Part shown: positions 11,657 through 23,900 of the stretch, piece after piece
Layout: each line of letters starts with the position of its first letter
How positions within the stretch are numbered: the first letter of the stretch is position 1
Source: Theristus sp. LFF4_11
Lineage: Eukaryota > Nematoda > Chromadorea > Monhysterida > Xyalidae
Assembly (NCBI GenBank): GCA_030248135.1
Contig: JASANC010001260.1
Coordinates: forward strand, 1-64,000
Length of the DNA stretch: 64,000 nucleotides
Direction of reading: 5' to 3'
Notes under the pieces: generated by a model
Database searches by the model: none
Told to the model about the DNA's origin: nothing
What the model saw: only the letters and a program-made list of their open reading frames with translations
Made by a program: the position numbers and the translations under genes

Positions 11657-12672
11657 CAGGGTTAGGGGCTTTGAAATTTTTTTTTATATATTTTTTTTGT
11701 TTTTTTTAATTTGAATTTTTTTTTCAAACTTAAAAAAAATTTAAAAAATTTTTCTTCTACTTTGCTCTGAAAATTCGATTTATGGCATAATTTTTTTATA
11801 GTTCAAACCAAATTTTCTTCCCAACTTCTTTGTGTGCTTAGGTAAATGTCATTATTTGGTCATTTTGACCGACGTACTCCATGTTTTTCGATTTGGATGA
11901 CTTCTAGAGTCAATTTTTAGCGTTGAAATGACTTAACTGAATTAAAATATCGTTTCAGAAATCGTTTTCTTGCAACTTAGAACATGTTTTTCAGTCGGTA
12001 GGCCATGAGATGAACATGATATCTTGTTGATTGGCGTATGTTATAGGTCTACAATGGAGTTGTGCGATATATTGTTAAACAATTGGAGCGGAGGTGTTGG
12101 TTAATACCACATCACACGACCGTTTTTCAGATACCCGATAACATGGCCACATGTTAAAACTTGCGTGCTGAGCTAAACTAACGTGTTAAACTTGTCTGTC
12201 AGTCTGTCAGTTGCCCGCAACGTGATCGCGAAATCATGGTACGTGTTTTCGATACGATGATTTGAAGAGTGGGCTCTTGCCATGTGGCAGATAGCATAGC
12301 TGGTTGAACCTGAAAGTAAGTGTCTTGGCGACCGGGTCGACAAGGGTTGCCGACTTGCTACAGCAAACAGGAATTTTTGAACACAGTCAAATTTTGGTAA
12401 TTTTCTAAAGAGGAACAACTAAGAACGGTTCAATATTCAAGTACACGTCAAAAATTGTCCTGTTTTACTGTTGAAAATGCAACTTTCCCTCTATGAAATG
12501 GACATAATTTCAATAAAACACGATTTTCGCTCTTATAGTTTTCCGGATCGTTCTGAAAATAGTCTAGCTGAACTCAGCTCGACGAGACGCTTCGAACAAA
12601 CCTAACTTGTAAAAAAAATTTTTTAATTTTTTTTAAATTAAAAAAAAATTCGGATTTTTCCCCCTAACCCTA
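11657..12672. mobile_element. hAT-like element, family A copy 2
   Basis: A 1,016-bp copy of the element at 3553-4587, starting CAGGGTTAGGGG and ending CCCCTAACCCTA. Flanking 8-mers TTCAAGAC and CCCAAGAC match at six of eight positions. It lacks the G-run seen in the middle of copies 1, 3 and 4. Non-coding. Confidence 0.87.
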
Positions 12673-12851
12673 CCCAAGACCATCTTGCTAAATCAATAAA
12701 AATCAAAAATCCTTGTCTATGCGTTCGAGGAGTCGAGCTATACAGTGGCCAGCGAGCAAAGCAAACGTACAGTATGGCCGAATAAATAAGGCAGTCCATC
12801 AAGGTGGGATCAGTCGCAGACTAGGAGTGGTCTTCTTCAAAAATGCCAACA

Positions 12852-13117
12852 TACCGTAAAGTCTTGCATATAAGGTTCCTCCCACTTATAAGACCCCCAC
12901 CCAAAAGTGGGCGGAGTGTCACACGGCGGGAAACCAAAAAATTTAAAATTTTGACTTGGTCAAAATCCTACTCCGTTTATAAGGCCCGAAATTCCTAATG
13001 TTCGCTTTATAAGACCTCCTCCCACTTATAAGGTTGTCACACGAAATTCCACTTTTTTCAGAAATTTTTGATTTTCAAATTTATATAAGGAGACCTTATA
13101 TGCAAGACTTTACGGTA
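12852..13117. mobile_element. 266-bp TA-flanked MITE (copy 1)
   Basis: Perfect inverted ends CCGTAAAGTCTTGCATATAA against TTATATGCAAGACTTTACGG, flanked by TA on both sides, as in Tc1/mariner-type elements. The copy at 30383-30648 has the same length and is almost identical. It is inserted in a larger repeat (J) whose left part is about 12770-12851 and right part 13118-13250; the other J copy is split at 48938-49023 and 49700-49860. Confidence 0.88.
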
Positions 13118-13249
13118 ATTCCCAATGATGGGTGCAAAGGAGAAAGAATGAACAGAATAGCACAAAGAATCCATTAGACTGAAAAAAGCCCGTCAAATTT
13201 AGCACATAACTTGGTTTCTGAACGTCTTTTATCTTTTATTCAAATTTTA

Positions 13250-13382
13250 GGAAAAAAATCCGGATTTTTTTAATTAAAAATTTTTTTTACAAGTTAGGTT
13301 TGTTCGAAGCGTCTCCCACCCCTCGAAATTTGCCAGACACCCCACCCACCCCCCCCCCCCCTACATGGACCTAAGTTACAGT
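13250..13382. repeat. Fragments of family A and of the G/C-run element
   Basis: 13250-13315 matches the right arm of family A (the ACAAGTTAGGTTTGTTCGAAG region), truncated. It is fused to a CCCACCCCTCGAAATTTGCC segment like that at 18096-18150. The homology to 18150-18300 resumes at 14161, after the F1 insertion. Confidence 0.65.
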
Positions 13383-14160
13383 TAGGGTTGGCATGGTAAA
13401 AATACCGGTTTTTACGGGTAAAAAACACGTATTTATACGCGTTTTTTACCAGGGCAAAAATTGGTGCCTTGAAAAAAACGGGAAAAAGACCGTTTCTGTA
13501 TTTTCCGGTTTTTTTCGTAATTTTCCGGTTTTTTTCAATTTCGGACCATGAGTTTTTATATCATTTTTGATGAGAAAATGAGAAAATCTGTGACCAAGAA
13601 AAATATGATGACGAAATTGACACTGATGTTTGAAAGAACTGTTAAGCGATGTGCAAGAATCGGCTGGAGCTGCCGAGCTGAGCTGAAAATTTCAAAAATT
13701 CCAAATGTCGCTCAACATTGTCTTTCTTACACAATAACTGATTTGTTTTCTTTTTGATCTGAACTGACTGAACTGATTCGGTTTAACTGCGTTATTGCAG
13801 CAAATTGTGTTCGTCTATTGTGACCAAAGACTGTCCGGTGAAAACGCTGTGGTTTTTTCCTATGTAATTGGTGGACAATAAATTATTGAGCAAAAGATAA
13901 TGTTCGATTTATTGCTGACCTTTTGGGTTTTCAAGCCCAAACATAATTTATTTTCTTTGTTGGTGCACGATATTTTGAACAAAGCATTCTGAAAGTTGTT
14001 TTCACAAGTCCTGGTTCAAGTTGAAAGTCGGCTGCGAAAAATATGTGGGTTTTTACAACTTTTTGGCTTTCGTTTTTTTCCGGTAAAATTACCGTAATTT
14101 TACCGGTAAAAATACAGGTTTTTACCACGATTTAAAAAAAGCGGTATTTTGCCAACCCTG
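13383..14160. mobile_element. hAT-like element, family F copy 1
   Basis: A 778-bp element with ends TAGGGTTGGCATGG and TTTTGCCAACCCTG, flanked by the perfect 8-bp duplication GTTACAGT (13375-13382 and 14161-14168). Subterminal regions are full of ACCGGTTTTTAC and GGTAAAAA motifs in both orientations. No transposase. Related copies are 22275-23080 and about 37764-39149. Confidence 0.88.
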
Positions 14161-14482
14161 GTTACAGTGACACCCCCAAAAATTTTCTCGGACCACCCAA
14201 AAATCATGAACTTTTGCTCAAAAATCATGATTTTTTGTCTCTGAAGTCCATGATATACGCTGAATATATGATAACTTGATATTCTGCATTGTAATTTCAA
14301 AGATTTTGCAGCAAAATTTAGCGTTTTTCCTTCAAAATTTAAGCGAAACAATATCATGGGTGGGAAGGGGGTGTGCTGGTTAGAGAAAAAAATCCGAATT
14401 TTTTTAAATTAAAAAAAAAATTTAAAATTTTTTTTTACAAGTTAGGTTCGTTCGAAGCGTCTCGTCGAGCTGAGTTCATCTT
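14161..14482. repeat. Broken G/C-run element and family A arm
   Basis: 14161-14360 matches 18150-18350 (part of element E). At about 14383-14482 it joins a family A right-arm fragment that ends abruptly at GAGTTCATC, where TCTATCTATCTATC-type sequence begins. Confidence 0.6.
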
Positions 14483-17220
14483 CTATCTATCTATCTATAT
14501 TATTAAATTTACAAAGTGTCTGTCTGTCTGTAACCGCGTGTCATTTTTGGCCGATTTGAATTGGCGCCCATTTTTGCTACTTAAGAAAACTCCATCTCAA
14601 TCTCCTTAACCTATTTTTTTAAACGCCAGTTGAGATTGTTTTCTCAAAACGTCGCACTTCATAGCTGTAGTCATCATGATACTCTTTGGTCAACAGAGAC
14701 AGTTCAGTGCAGCATAGGCAAATAGAAGCGTGGCTGATCAAAACTTGATGAGCGACTGGGAAAGATGTAACAAAACCGTCTTTGAAAAAAGTTTGAACTT
14801 TTTTGTTTTTAAAAATCGGGTTGCAAAACGCACATCGACGTGCATTGCAAGTTGCACTTTGGATTCAAAACAAGTACATTTCATTGAAATTGATATTCCA
14901 TGTTTCATTTGTCAAATTGATACTCCATGGTTATGAGCGATAATTTCAACGTAACGCACGATGGGCAACTGGCAATTGTTGCTGCTCAAAACTTGACGAG
15001 CGACTGCGAAAGATGTAACAAATCCGTCTTTGAAAAAAGTTAGTTTTTTAATTGGGTCGAAATGGTATTTACCATTCATTTTCACTTTGCAAAATGTTTG
15101 GGTCATGTTGGGGTAAACGGGTAAAAAGAAGCAAAACTGCAAAATGAAATTATAAACGTCACTTGTTTTGTTTCTTCTATTCATGTTCACTTTACAAAAA
15201 AGGCTTGGCTTATGTTAGGGTAACCGGGAAAAAAGGCATTAGCTTTTTAATACAACCAAAATAGAACAATAGTGAATCATGAGTGTTTCGAAATTAGGTG
15301 CAGACACTCAACGTGCAGGTATTCTCATCAGTGCACCCCCTGCACGCTCTAAACTTATTGTTTTGGTCTTGTAATGAATTTCTTATGCCTTTGAAACACA
15401 ACAAATTCAAAAAACGAATAAAACTAAAATCTAATCACAACTTATTTTCCATACTTTGTTGTTGAATCGCTTGGCGCCACCACGATCACTATTCGTCGGG
15501 CTCATCTTTTTCCTCTTGTCAACAACCGATCGTTGGGTCGAGTCGATGGTTCGTTCTCGATCTTGTGGCAGAATCGGGATCTTGAATCGGTTTGTGCTCG
15601 TCATTCACGTGTAAGAATCAACCTGGCTTTTCACACAAAGTTGAACAGGAGCATCTTAAAAAATCACAAGTAACAGACACATCAATGTGAGATAAACCAA
15701 CTTTAGTTGGCCTTGAGTAAACTCAATAAATACAACCAACACAGCTTTTCAGCACTTTTTATTATATTTGAAATATTTTTATAAAAATATCATTTGCTGA
15801 AGTGCGATGAATTGATCGTCTGAGTAGACGCCGAACTTCATAAGAAGTTGTCGATGTTCGTCTCTGATTCTGGAAAAATAACGCATGAATGTTCTCCTTT
15901 TAAAGCCATTCTAGATCAATTTATGAAGTAAATCCGTAACAGAAAGCACGAAACTATCAAGTTCCGTGCATATCCGTCCAAATCTGATTGTTTGGCCTAG
16001 GAAAACGGGTATTTTTTAATGAAAAAACGTTAATTTTAATTTTTTTTCAATCTTACTTGACTTACAAAAAAGGTTTGACTTAGGTTAGGGTGAACGGGTA
16101 AAAATTGCAAAATCATAAACTTCGCATTTTCACTTTGCAAAAAAGGCTTGGCTTAAGTAAGTGGGTAAAAGAAGCATTAGCTTTTTAAAACGGGTAATTG
16201 ATAAAAACGTTAATTTTTATGTTTTTTATTCAATCTTACTTCACATACAAAAAGGCTTGCCTTCGGTTAGGGTAAACGGGTAAAAATAACAAAATCATAA
16301 ACTTCGCATTTTTTAGTTGTTTAAATACATTAAAAAATATTGTATTGTAGGCGACTTCACCGCACAGGCAGCACAAGGTAAATTTTCTTCAGGGTTATTA
16401 TTCTTTGCCCGTTGCACTCCACAAATCATGTGGAGAACAGATGAATGACAGCGAGACTAAAACCCATGCAGAGACACAAAATTTCACGCCGTCTGCTTTT
16501 AATTTTTCTTAGAAAAACATAAATAAACAATACTTTACCTTTTTTCAGTTGAAATCTGCTGGAAAAATGACTTTTCAAACTTTTTACAAGTCTCTTTTGA
16601 CTTGTAAGATTTTTGTGAATAGTTGAACAGTTGAAGAGTCTTTTATAGAGCTGAGCAAAAATGAACAGTGAAATTCACTGTTCAAAACACTATTCACGTT
16701 TCACTGTTCACTTTTCACTGTTCACTATTCACTTTTATAGAACCCGTTTTCTCGCTGAATAGTGAAAAAAGTGAATAAAAATGTTCAACTATTCAACTGT
16801 TCAATTTTTATAGAACTGGCCACAGGGTGTACCAAAAGTTAGTCTTTGAGAAATTCTGGAAAAATAATCGAGACATCAGCTTCAAAGACAAACAGTTTTG
16901 CGTGGAAATTAGAAATATCAATCCAATCAATGGGAAACTTCGGTCAAAGATGAACTTGTGGTTCAAGTATTCAACCGGAATTTGTCAAGGTCTAAATTTT
17001 GGGACACCCTGGAGTAGAACTATTCACTTTTCAAGCACTATTCACTTTTTATAGAACTGACCACAGGTGGTAGTGCGTTGTCAAGAAAAAAAAAATTTTC
17101 TATTTTTTTTCTTTAAAAAAAATTTTTTTTTTAATTTTTTTTAAATGAAAGTTGTTCAGAATTTTTCAGGGAGTCCGAATATCACTATCTGAGGAGCCAC
17201 CGACTTACCATATGACCCCC
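14483..17220. repeat. Repeat-derived intergenic region without a recognisable gene
   Basis: The region opens with TCTATCTATCTATCTA followed by GTGTCTGTCTGTCTG, typical of the 5' end of non-autonomous Helitron-like elements; I could not find the matching 3' end. From 15040 to 16330 a unit containing TTAGGGT(A/G)AACGGGTAAAAA and CTTTGCAAAAAAGGCTTGGC recurs several times. At 16624-17067 short CACTGTTCAC / TTTTTATAGAACTG motifs resemble the ends of the element at 6669-7174. Only short ORFs, none with recognisable similarity. Confidence 0.5.
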
Positions 17221-17229
17221 ACTCATATG

Positions 17230-18536
17230 CAGTACCGAAGACGAGGGGGGGTGGGGGGGGTACACCTAGGGTTGTTAAACAAAAATGAAATTTTTTTTTT
17301 TTAAAAAAAAAGTGATTAAAAAAAAACAAAAATGCCGATTTTTTTTTTTTTTTTAAAATTCGAAAAATTTTCCTCTAATATGCTCTGAAAACCTCAATTT
17401 TGGCACAATTTTTCGAAAGTTCAACAAAAATTTTCTTTGATTATACCTCGTAAAACCTTCAGCAGTCGATTTTGGGCCGTTTTACCGACTGATTTTAGGC
17501 TTCGACAACATCTGCGATGAAGTTTTTGAGCGTCCCAAAGCTTAGCCTACCATTTCCGATGCAGATAAGGTGACGATTCGCCTCGCAGAGCGTCCGATTG
17601 TGCTCGCTGCTCCGTTTGCAAGCGCTACGTTGTCTGGTTGCTGCTTCGTGTCGTGTCGTCGCGACACCATCAGAAGAATTGATCGAATTTCAAGGCGGTA
17701 TGTTTGTCTTCACTTTAGCATTAGCTTAGCTGGGGACAATTAGTGACGTTTTGGAGGTCAAAACACAAGAAGAGGCATGGTGACGGTTTGGAAAAGGGGT
17801 AATTGAGGTCACCAAAACAAAATCTGCAAAGTTCCGCCATACGGGAGTCATTCGGGAGGCGCTTGCATATCATATGTGGTTCTTCGGACTCCCTGATTGA
17901 TTTAGCACAACTTTGATTTTTGAAATTTTTTTAAAAAAAAAAAATTTTTTTTTTTAAAAAACAAAAATGACGATTTTTGTTTTTTTTAACAACCCTAGGT
18001 ACACCCCCCCCAGAGCACCCGAGACCTCCGCGTGGGGGGGTGGGGGGGTCACGCGACACCCACCCCCCAAAACCTGACACTGGACCATCCACACCCCCCC
18101 CCCTCGAAATTTGCTAGACACCCCCCCCACCCCCCCCTAGATGGACCTAAGTAACAGTGACACCCCCCAAAAATTTTCTCGGACCACCCAAAAATCATGA
18201 ATTTTTGCTCAAAAATCATGATTTTTTGTCTTTAAAGTCCATAATATAAGCTAAATATATGATAACTTGACATTCTTCATTGTAATTTCAAAGATTTTGC
18301 AGCAAAATTGAGCGTTTTTCCTTCAAAATTTAAGCGAAAAAATCTCATGGGTGGGGTGGGGGGTGTGCACCCCCCCCAGAAAATTTTCCACAATAGTGCA
18401 CCCCCCCATGGCCCACGCCTGGGGGGGTGTCACTGTACCATGACTGACACCCCCCCCCCACTGAAAAATTTTCGGCACCCCCCCCCCACGTGACGACACC
18501 CCCCCCCTCGAAAATTTGCTTTCGCCTTCGGTACTG
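17230..18536. mobile_element. hAT-like G/C-run element E (CAGTACCG ends), interrupted by family B
   Basis: Ends CAGTACCGAAG and CTTCGGTACTG, flanked by a perfect 8-bp duplication CTCATATG (17222-17229 and 18537-18544). The terminal octamer is shared with family C (CAGTACCG), and the interior has the same C/G runs, so E and C are one lineage. A family B element sits at 17267-17997. No coding capacity. Confidence 0.88.
17267..17997. mobile_element. hAT-like element, family B copy 1, nested in E
   Basis: A 731-bp insertion with ends TAGGGTTGTTAAACAAAAAT and a partner ending TTTAACAACCCTA. It has a perfect 8-bp duplication GGTACACC at 17259-17266 and 17998-18005. A related copy is at 56703-57173 and an end fragment at about 50263-50420. 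The body has no ORF. Confidence 0.88.
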
Positions 18537-18574
18537 CTCATATGGGAGGAGGGTGAAAATTTCAGACTTGGTTT

Positions 18575-20085
18575 CATAGTTGTTCCAGAGCCGAGGGGTT
18601 GGGGGGGGGGCCGATATAGATAGCTGGAGCAAATTTTCCAGATAGATAGATAGCTGGAAAATTTTGGGGGGGGCCGCGGGGGGGGGCCATGTGACTTTGG
18701 GGGGGGCGGTCAAAAATTTGAAATTTGATAGATAGATAGCTAAAACGCTGAAAAGCTATAAAAATAGCAAAATAATGCCAAAAATACACTAAAAATCAAG
18801 TATAAACGCGTGTTTTACCTAAAATTAGCGAAATTTTCAACAATTACGACCAAAAATGGTCAATTTTGGTCAAAAATTGACTCATTTTATGTCTTCGAAG
18901 ACAAAAATTTTCAGATAGATAGCTGGCTGAAAATTTTTTTTAGATAGATAATAGCTGAGCCGAAAAAACCTGTCTGATAGAGATAGATTCGAAAATTTTT
19001 TGGGGGGGCCGGCCTAGGGTTAGGGGCTTTGAAAAAAATTTTTTTTTTTTATTTTTTTTTCGTTTTTTTTTAAATTTGGATTTTTTTTTCAAACTTAAAA
19101 AAAAATTAATTTTTTCTTCTACTTTGCTCTGAAAATTCGATTTATGGCATAATTTTTTGAAAGTTCAAACCAAATTTTCTTCCCAACTTCTTTGTGTGCT
19201 TAGGTTAATGTCATTATTTGGTCATTTTGACCGACGTACTCCATGTTTTTCGATTTGGATGACTTCTAGAGTCAATTTTTAGCGTTGAAATGACTTAACT
19301 GAATTGAAATATCGTTTCAGAAATCGTTTTCTTGCAACTTAGAACATGTTTTTCAGTCGGTAGGCCATGAGATGAACATGATATCTTGTTGATTGGCGTA
19401 TGTTATAGGTCTACAATGGAGTTGTGCGATATATTGTTAAACAATTTGAGCGGAGATGTTGGTTAATACCACATCACACGACCGTTTTTCAGACACCCGA
19501 TAACATGGCCACATGTTAAAACTTGCGTGCTGAGCTAAACTAACGTGTTAAACTTGCGTCTGTCAGTTGCCCGCAACGTGATCGCGAAATCATGGTACGT
19601 GTTTTCGATACGATGATTTGAAGAGTGGGCTCTCGCCATGTCGCAGATAGCATAGCTGGTTGAACCTGAAAGTAAGTGTCTTGGGGGGGGGCGACCGGGT
19701 CGACAGGGGTTGCCGACTTAGCTACAGCAAACAGGAATTTTTGAACACAGTCAAATTTTGGTTATTTTCTAAAGAGGAACCACCAAGAACGGTTCAATAT
19801 TCAAGTACACGTGAAAAATTGCCCTGTTTTACTGTTGAAAATGCAACTTTCCCTCTATGAAATGGACATAATTTCAATAAAACACGATTTTCGCTCTTAT
19901 AGTTTCCCGGATCGTTCTGAAAATAGTCTAGATGAACTGAGCTCGACGAGACGCTTCGAACGAACCTAACTTGTAAAAAAAATTTAAAAAAAAAAAAATT
20001 TTTTTAATTTAAAAAAAAAATCCGGATTTTTTTTCCCCTAACCCTAGGCCGGCCCCCCCCAGGCCCCCCCCCTAGAACAACTATG
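18575..20085. mobile_element. hAT-like element, family D copy 3, interrupted by family A
   Basis: Ends CATAGTTGTTC and GAACAACTATG with a perfect 8-bp duplication CTTGGTTT (18567-18574 and 20086-20093). A family A element (19015-20046) lies inside it near its right end. It starts only 30 bp from the end of E, which makes this a dense transposon cluster. Confidence 0.88.
19015..20046. mobile_element. hAT-like element, family A copy 3, nested in D
   Basis: A 1,032-bp copy with TAGGGTTAGGGG and CCCCTAACCCTA ends. The perfect 8-bp duplication GGCCGGCC (19007-19014, 20047-20054) is itself a palindrome of the host D sequence. Confidence 0.9.
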
Positions 20086-20093
20086 CTTGGTTT

Positions 20094-20992
20094 CGGCGAC
20101 CCCATTTTCCCACCGACGACATCACGTCTCGTGTTTTGCCTCTCAATTCACCTCAAATAACATGGAAACAAGTTCCACAACAAACCGGTGTGATCATGCT
20201 GACGACACGAGGCGAAACAGCAACGAGCAACCAACGAAGTTACGCTTGCAGTGGCAGACAGTGCAATTTCCACCTTTCGAGATCCTGAAAAACGATGCGT
20301 AAATGTGAGTTCTCTGCTTCTATCTCACCTTAGCGACATCGGAATTTGTTGAACTAGCCTTTGCGACGCTCAAGTACTTCAATGCGCGAGTCGATCATCA
20401 CTCACCAAGGCTGAAAACAGTCGATAAATCAATCCAGAATACCACCTGCAGCGTTGAAGACTAAGTGACAAGGTAAAGTCAAAGAAAATTTTTGTTGAAC
20501 TTTCGAAAAATTATGCCAAAAACGGCATTTTCAGGGCACATTAAAGAAAAAATTTCAAAAATTTTTAATAAAAAAAATAAAAAAAATGCTCATTTTTTTT
20601 ACTTTTTTTAAAAAAAAATTTAAAAAAATTTTTTTTTTGACCCTTACATCTCTAGTTAGACTACAGTGTGCGCTCGGGAGATCGAGCCCCGCCGAGGGGT
20701 GTATAGGCACTTAATGACAGAGAAAACTCGATGGGCGCTCTACTCAATGGCGTTCTGTACGGGTTAGCCCTGGCTAAAAACATCGCCTAAAAATCACAAC
20801 AACAAACAACAACAAAAAACCTAAGGTAGGGATGTCGCCCAATTTGCCACTGTCTACCCAACTGAACTTCACGTAACTTTTTGCAACATAATATACCGAA
20901 ATATTTAAATTAACAAATTTGCCGAAATTCACAGAATACGTTGCCGCCATCCCGAATTTCACAAAAAAATCGTTGTGAAATTTCAGTCGATA
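20094..20992. other. CBL upstream region; degraded repeat and possible 5' exon boundary
   Basis: 20470-20645 is an inverted, eroded relative of family B (ATTATGCC, TTCGAAAAATT and long A/T runs). A pyrimidine-AG (TTTCAG) at 20981-20986 lies six bases before the CBL start. It could be a 5'-UTR intron acceptor or a spliced-leader acceptor; the sequence alone does not decide. No promoter motif was recognised. Confidence 0.45.
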
Positions 20993-23900
20993 ATGAATTG
21001 GAGCGGCAATATAAGTGGTATTTTTCGAGGCCTGATGGACTCGGTTAGCGGCAGGAGTCTGTCAACAGACGGGGCGTCAACAAGTGGCCTTATGAACGGT
21101 CAGTCAGGCCACGGCGGTGCCGCAGGGGCAGGGGTCAGCAGTGGCGCGCTGCCGCCGGCGGTCGATCGAAAAGTGATCGAGAAAACATGGCGCCTCATGG
21201 ATCAAGTCGTAAAACTCTGTCAGCAACCGCGACTCAACCTGAAAAACTCCCCACCGTTCATCCTGGACATTCTGCCGGACACGTACCAGCACATGCGGTT
21301 GATCTATGCCAAAGAGGATCCGAATATTTTGCGACAGAATATTTATTTCCGGTTGTTCATCGACAATCTGCAGCAGAAATGCAAACAGGTCGCTTGGGTT
21401 GTTTTTTTACAAAATTGGAGTTTACAAGTTTTTACAAGCTTTACGCAATATCAAGTTTACAAATGTCACTGTCACACAATCAAACCATAAAACATATGCA
21501 ATTTGTGCGTTTCGGCATTTGAATCTGACTTGCTAATTGGCTGGATCGGTTGGTTGTTGGACCAATCAATGAGCGAATTCTTGATTCGATTGCAGTCATT
21601 CATCTATGGTTTTATTTGGAGTCTGCTTTAGAAACTATGGAGCACATTTGCGTGTTGTTTCAGATGAGATCCATTCGACAGCAAAAACAGTTTCGTTCAG
21701 GTCGTTCGTCTTTTCAAAGAGGACCGCAACGTCATTTTCGAGGAGAAGTCGACGGCAAGGCGCAACCTAACGAAGTTATCGCTGGTGTTCTCGCACATGT
21801 TGGCCGAATTGAAAGCGGAATTCCCGGAAGGACTTTTTATGGGGAATAGATTTCGCATCACGAAACACGACGCTGAAGTGTTCTGGAAAGCGTCGTTTCA
21901 AGATAGGTAGGTTTCATTGCGAAATTTTATTCCAAACGCTTGTCGTTATCGCAATCCCATGGTTGTCAAGAAAACTTTGAAGGCAATTTCTTAGTTCGAG
22001 CAGATGAAAAATCTGACTGTTGACGATAGACCCAGAACGATAGCAAACAAACTTGTCTTCTGGGTGGTTTCTTCCCCAGTCTCGAGTCCACTGCGTCTGT
22101 TTTTTTATGTGAACTAGTAACCGCTGGAGTGATTGGTTGGGTTGCATTGTTTATTCAAGTTTCCCGTGTTGCCACGTTTAGTATTGCGTAATTCATAAAC
22201 AACAGAACAAAGTCGATGAACTGGATGAATTTCTTGTTGTTTCAAGTTGCTGTGATGTCTGTGTGCAGTGTGTGTAGAGTTGGTAAAAAACCGGTTTTTT
22301 ATATTGCCAGGAAAAAAAACGGTTTCTTTTCCGTTTTAAACCCGTTTTAAAACCATAAAAAACCGAATGCTTCCCACCTCCTAAACTTTTCAGAACTTGG
22401 CATCTTGAACTCAAAATAGGAAATACATCAAAATTAGTGATTTTGAGCAGCGTAAAATGCTGTTTTCGGGCATACAACCGACCCAATATGCTATTTTTGC
22501 CACCAAATGCTACCCAATTTTTTTGTTTCAAATCAAATTAATTTCGCTTTTATTGATTTCCAGGGCAGCACGTTCAATAAATTGAAAACAAAGACTGGGC
22601 AGTGACCGTGTAGGTGTGGGGAGCGGGGAGGGACGGTTGCAAGGAGACCGGATAGCTGTAGCTGACCCCGATTAGGGGGCGAGATTTGCAGAACTGCAAA
22701 GTGAAACCGGTGGCTGATTGCGTTTGAAAAATAACATTTCATCAGCTACCCTTTGCAAATCGACCACATCGTCAGTCAGTCTGCATATGCACTTAGTTTA
22801 GCACTCACCTTGTCTTCATCGTATTTCACTTGACCCTTGACACAAAAGCTTCTGCAAAATGATGCTTCACCAGTTCAGTTTGACACAGTTCACTGCACCG
22901 TTTTTTCAAAAATATAATTTTACATTTTATCAATCAAACGAAGAGTTGTGATTTTTGACCACGAAGTTTGAAAATTTTTAAGGTAAAAAACCGGTTCTTT
23001 ATTTTTTCAAGAAAAAAAACTGGAAAAAAACCAGTTTTAAAACGGAAAAGAAACCGGTTTTTTTTCCTGTGCCAACCCTAAGTGTGTGTGTGTTTGGTCA
23101 GAAAAAAGTTACACAAGGTCGTTTTCCGTCTATTCCTAATTTCCTAACGAGTCTGTAAGAAAATAATTTTTGTGTCGGTTTCATTTTGTGCAGCTGCTCG
23201 ACCGTGCCTATCGGACATTCCAGTCATCACCATAAAAACAAAACAAGCAATAGGATGTTAGGACAAATTCAGAAATGCCGCAGCATCTCTACAAACCTTT
23301 CTCTTTTTCAGAACCGTGGCAACGTGGAAGGAATTTCGACAGAAACTAAACGAAGTGCACCCACTGAAGTCTGGCCTTGAGGCGTTGGCCTTGAAGTCAA
23401 CCATTGACCTCACGTGCAACGATTATATTTCTAATTTCGAATTTGACGTCTTTACCAGGTGGCCGAATTCGAGGGGTTTTGTGTGAATTGCAAAAACGGC
23501 CCATGCAATGTGCTTACCTGTGTGATACCACGGTCACGGTGCATCAAATGCATTGGGCTGGTTGAACACCGAATCCACACGGGCCTGATCAGCAGGATTT
23601 GTGTTGTTGTAGTAACCACCAGCGCTTCACCATAACACAGGCCACAACCTTTGCAGGCTGTTTCAACCGTGGTCAACGCTGTTGCACAACTGGAAAATAC
23701 TCGCCGTCATTCACCCGGGCTACGTGGCCTTCTTGACATACGACGAGGTGAAGCAGCGACTGCAGAAGTACTTGACCAAGCCGGGCAGGTACGTGCGCAC
23801 TGGGAAGACACGCGATTCGGGTGCTGCTTCATTTTACTTGTGCCACCCACAAGTGTATTATTGTCTGCCTGGTATTCATTGGTTTCACCGGAACACTAAT

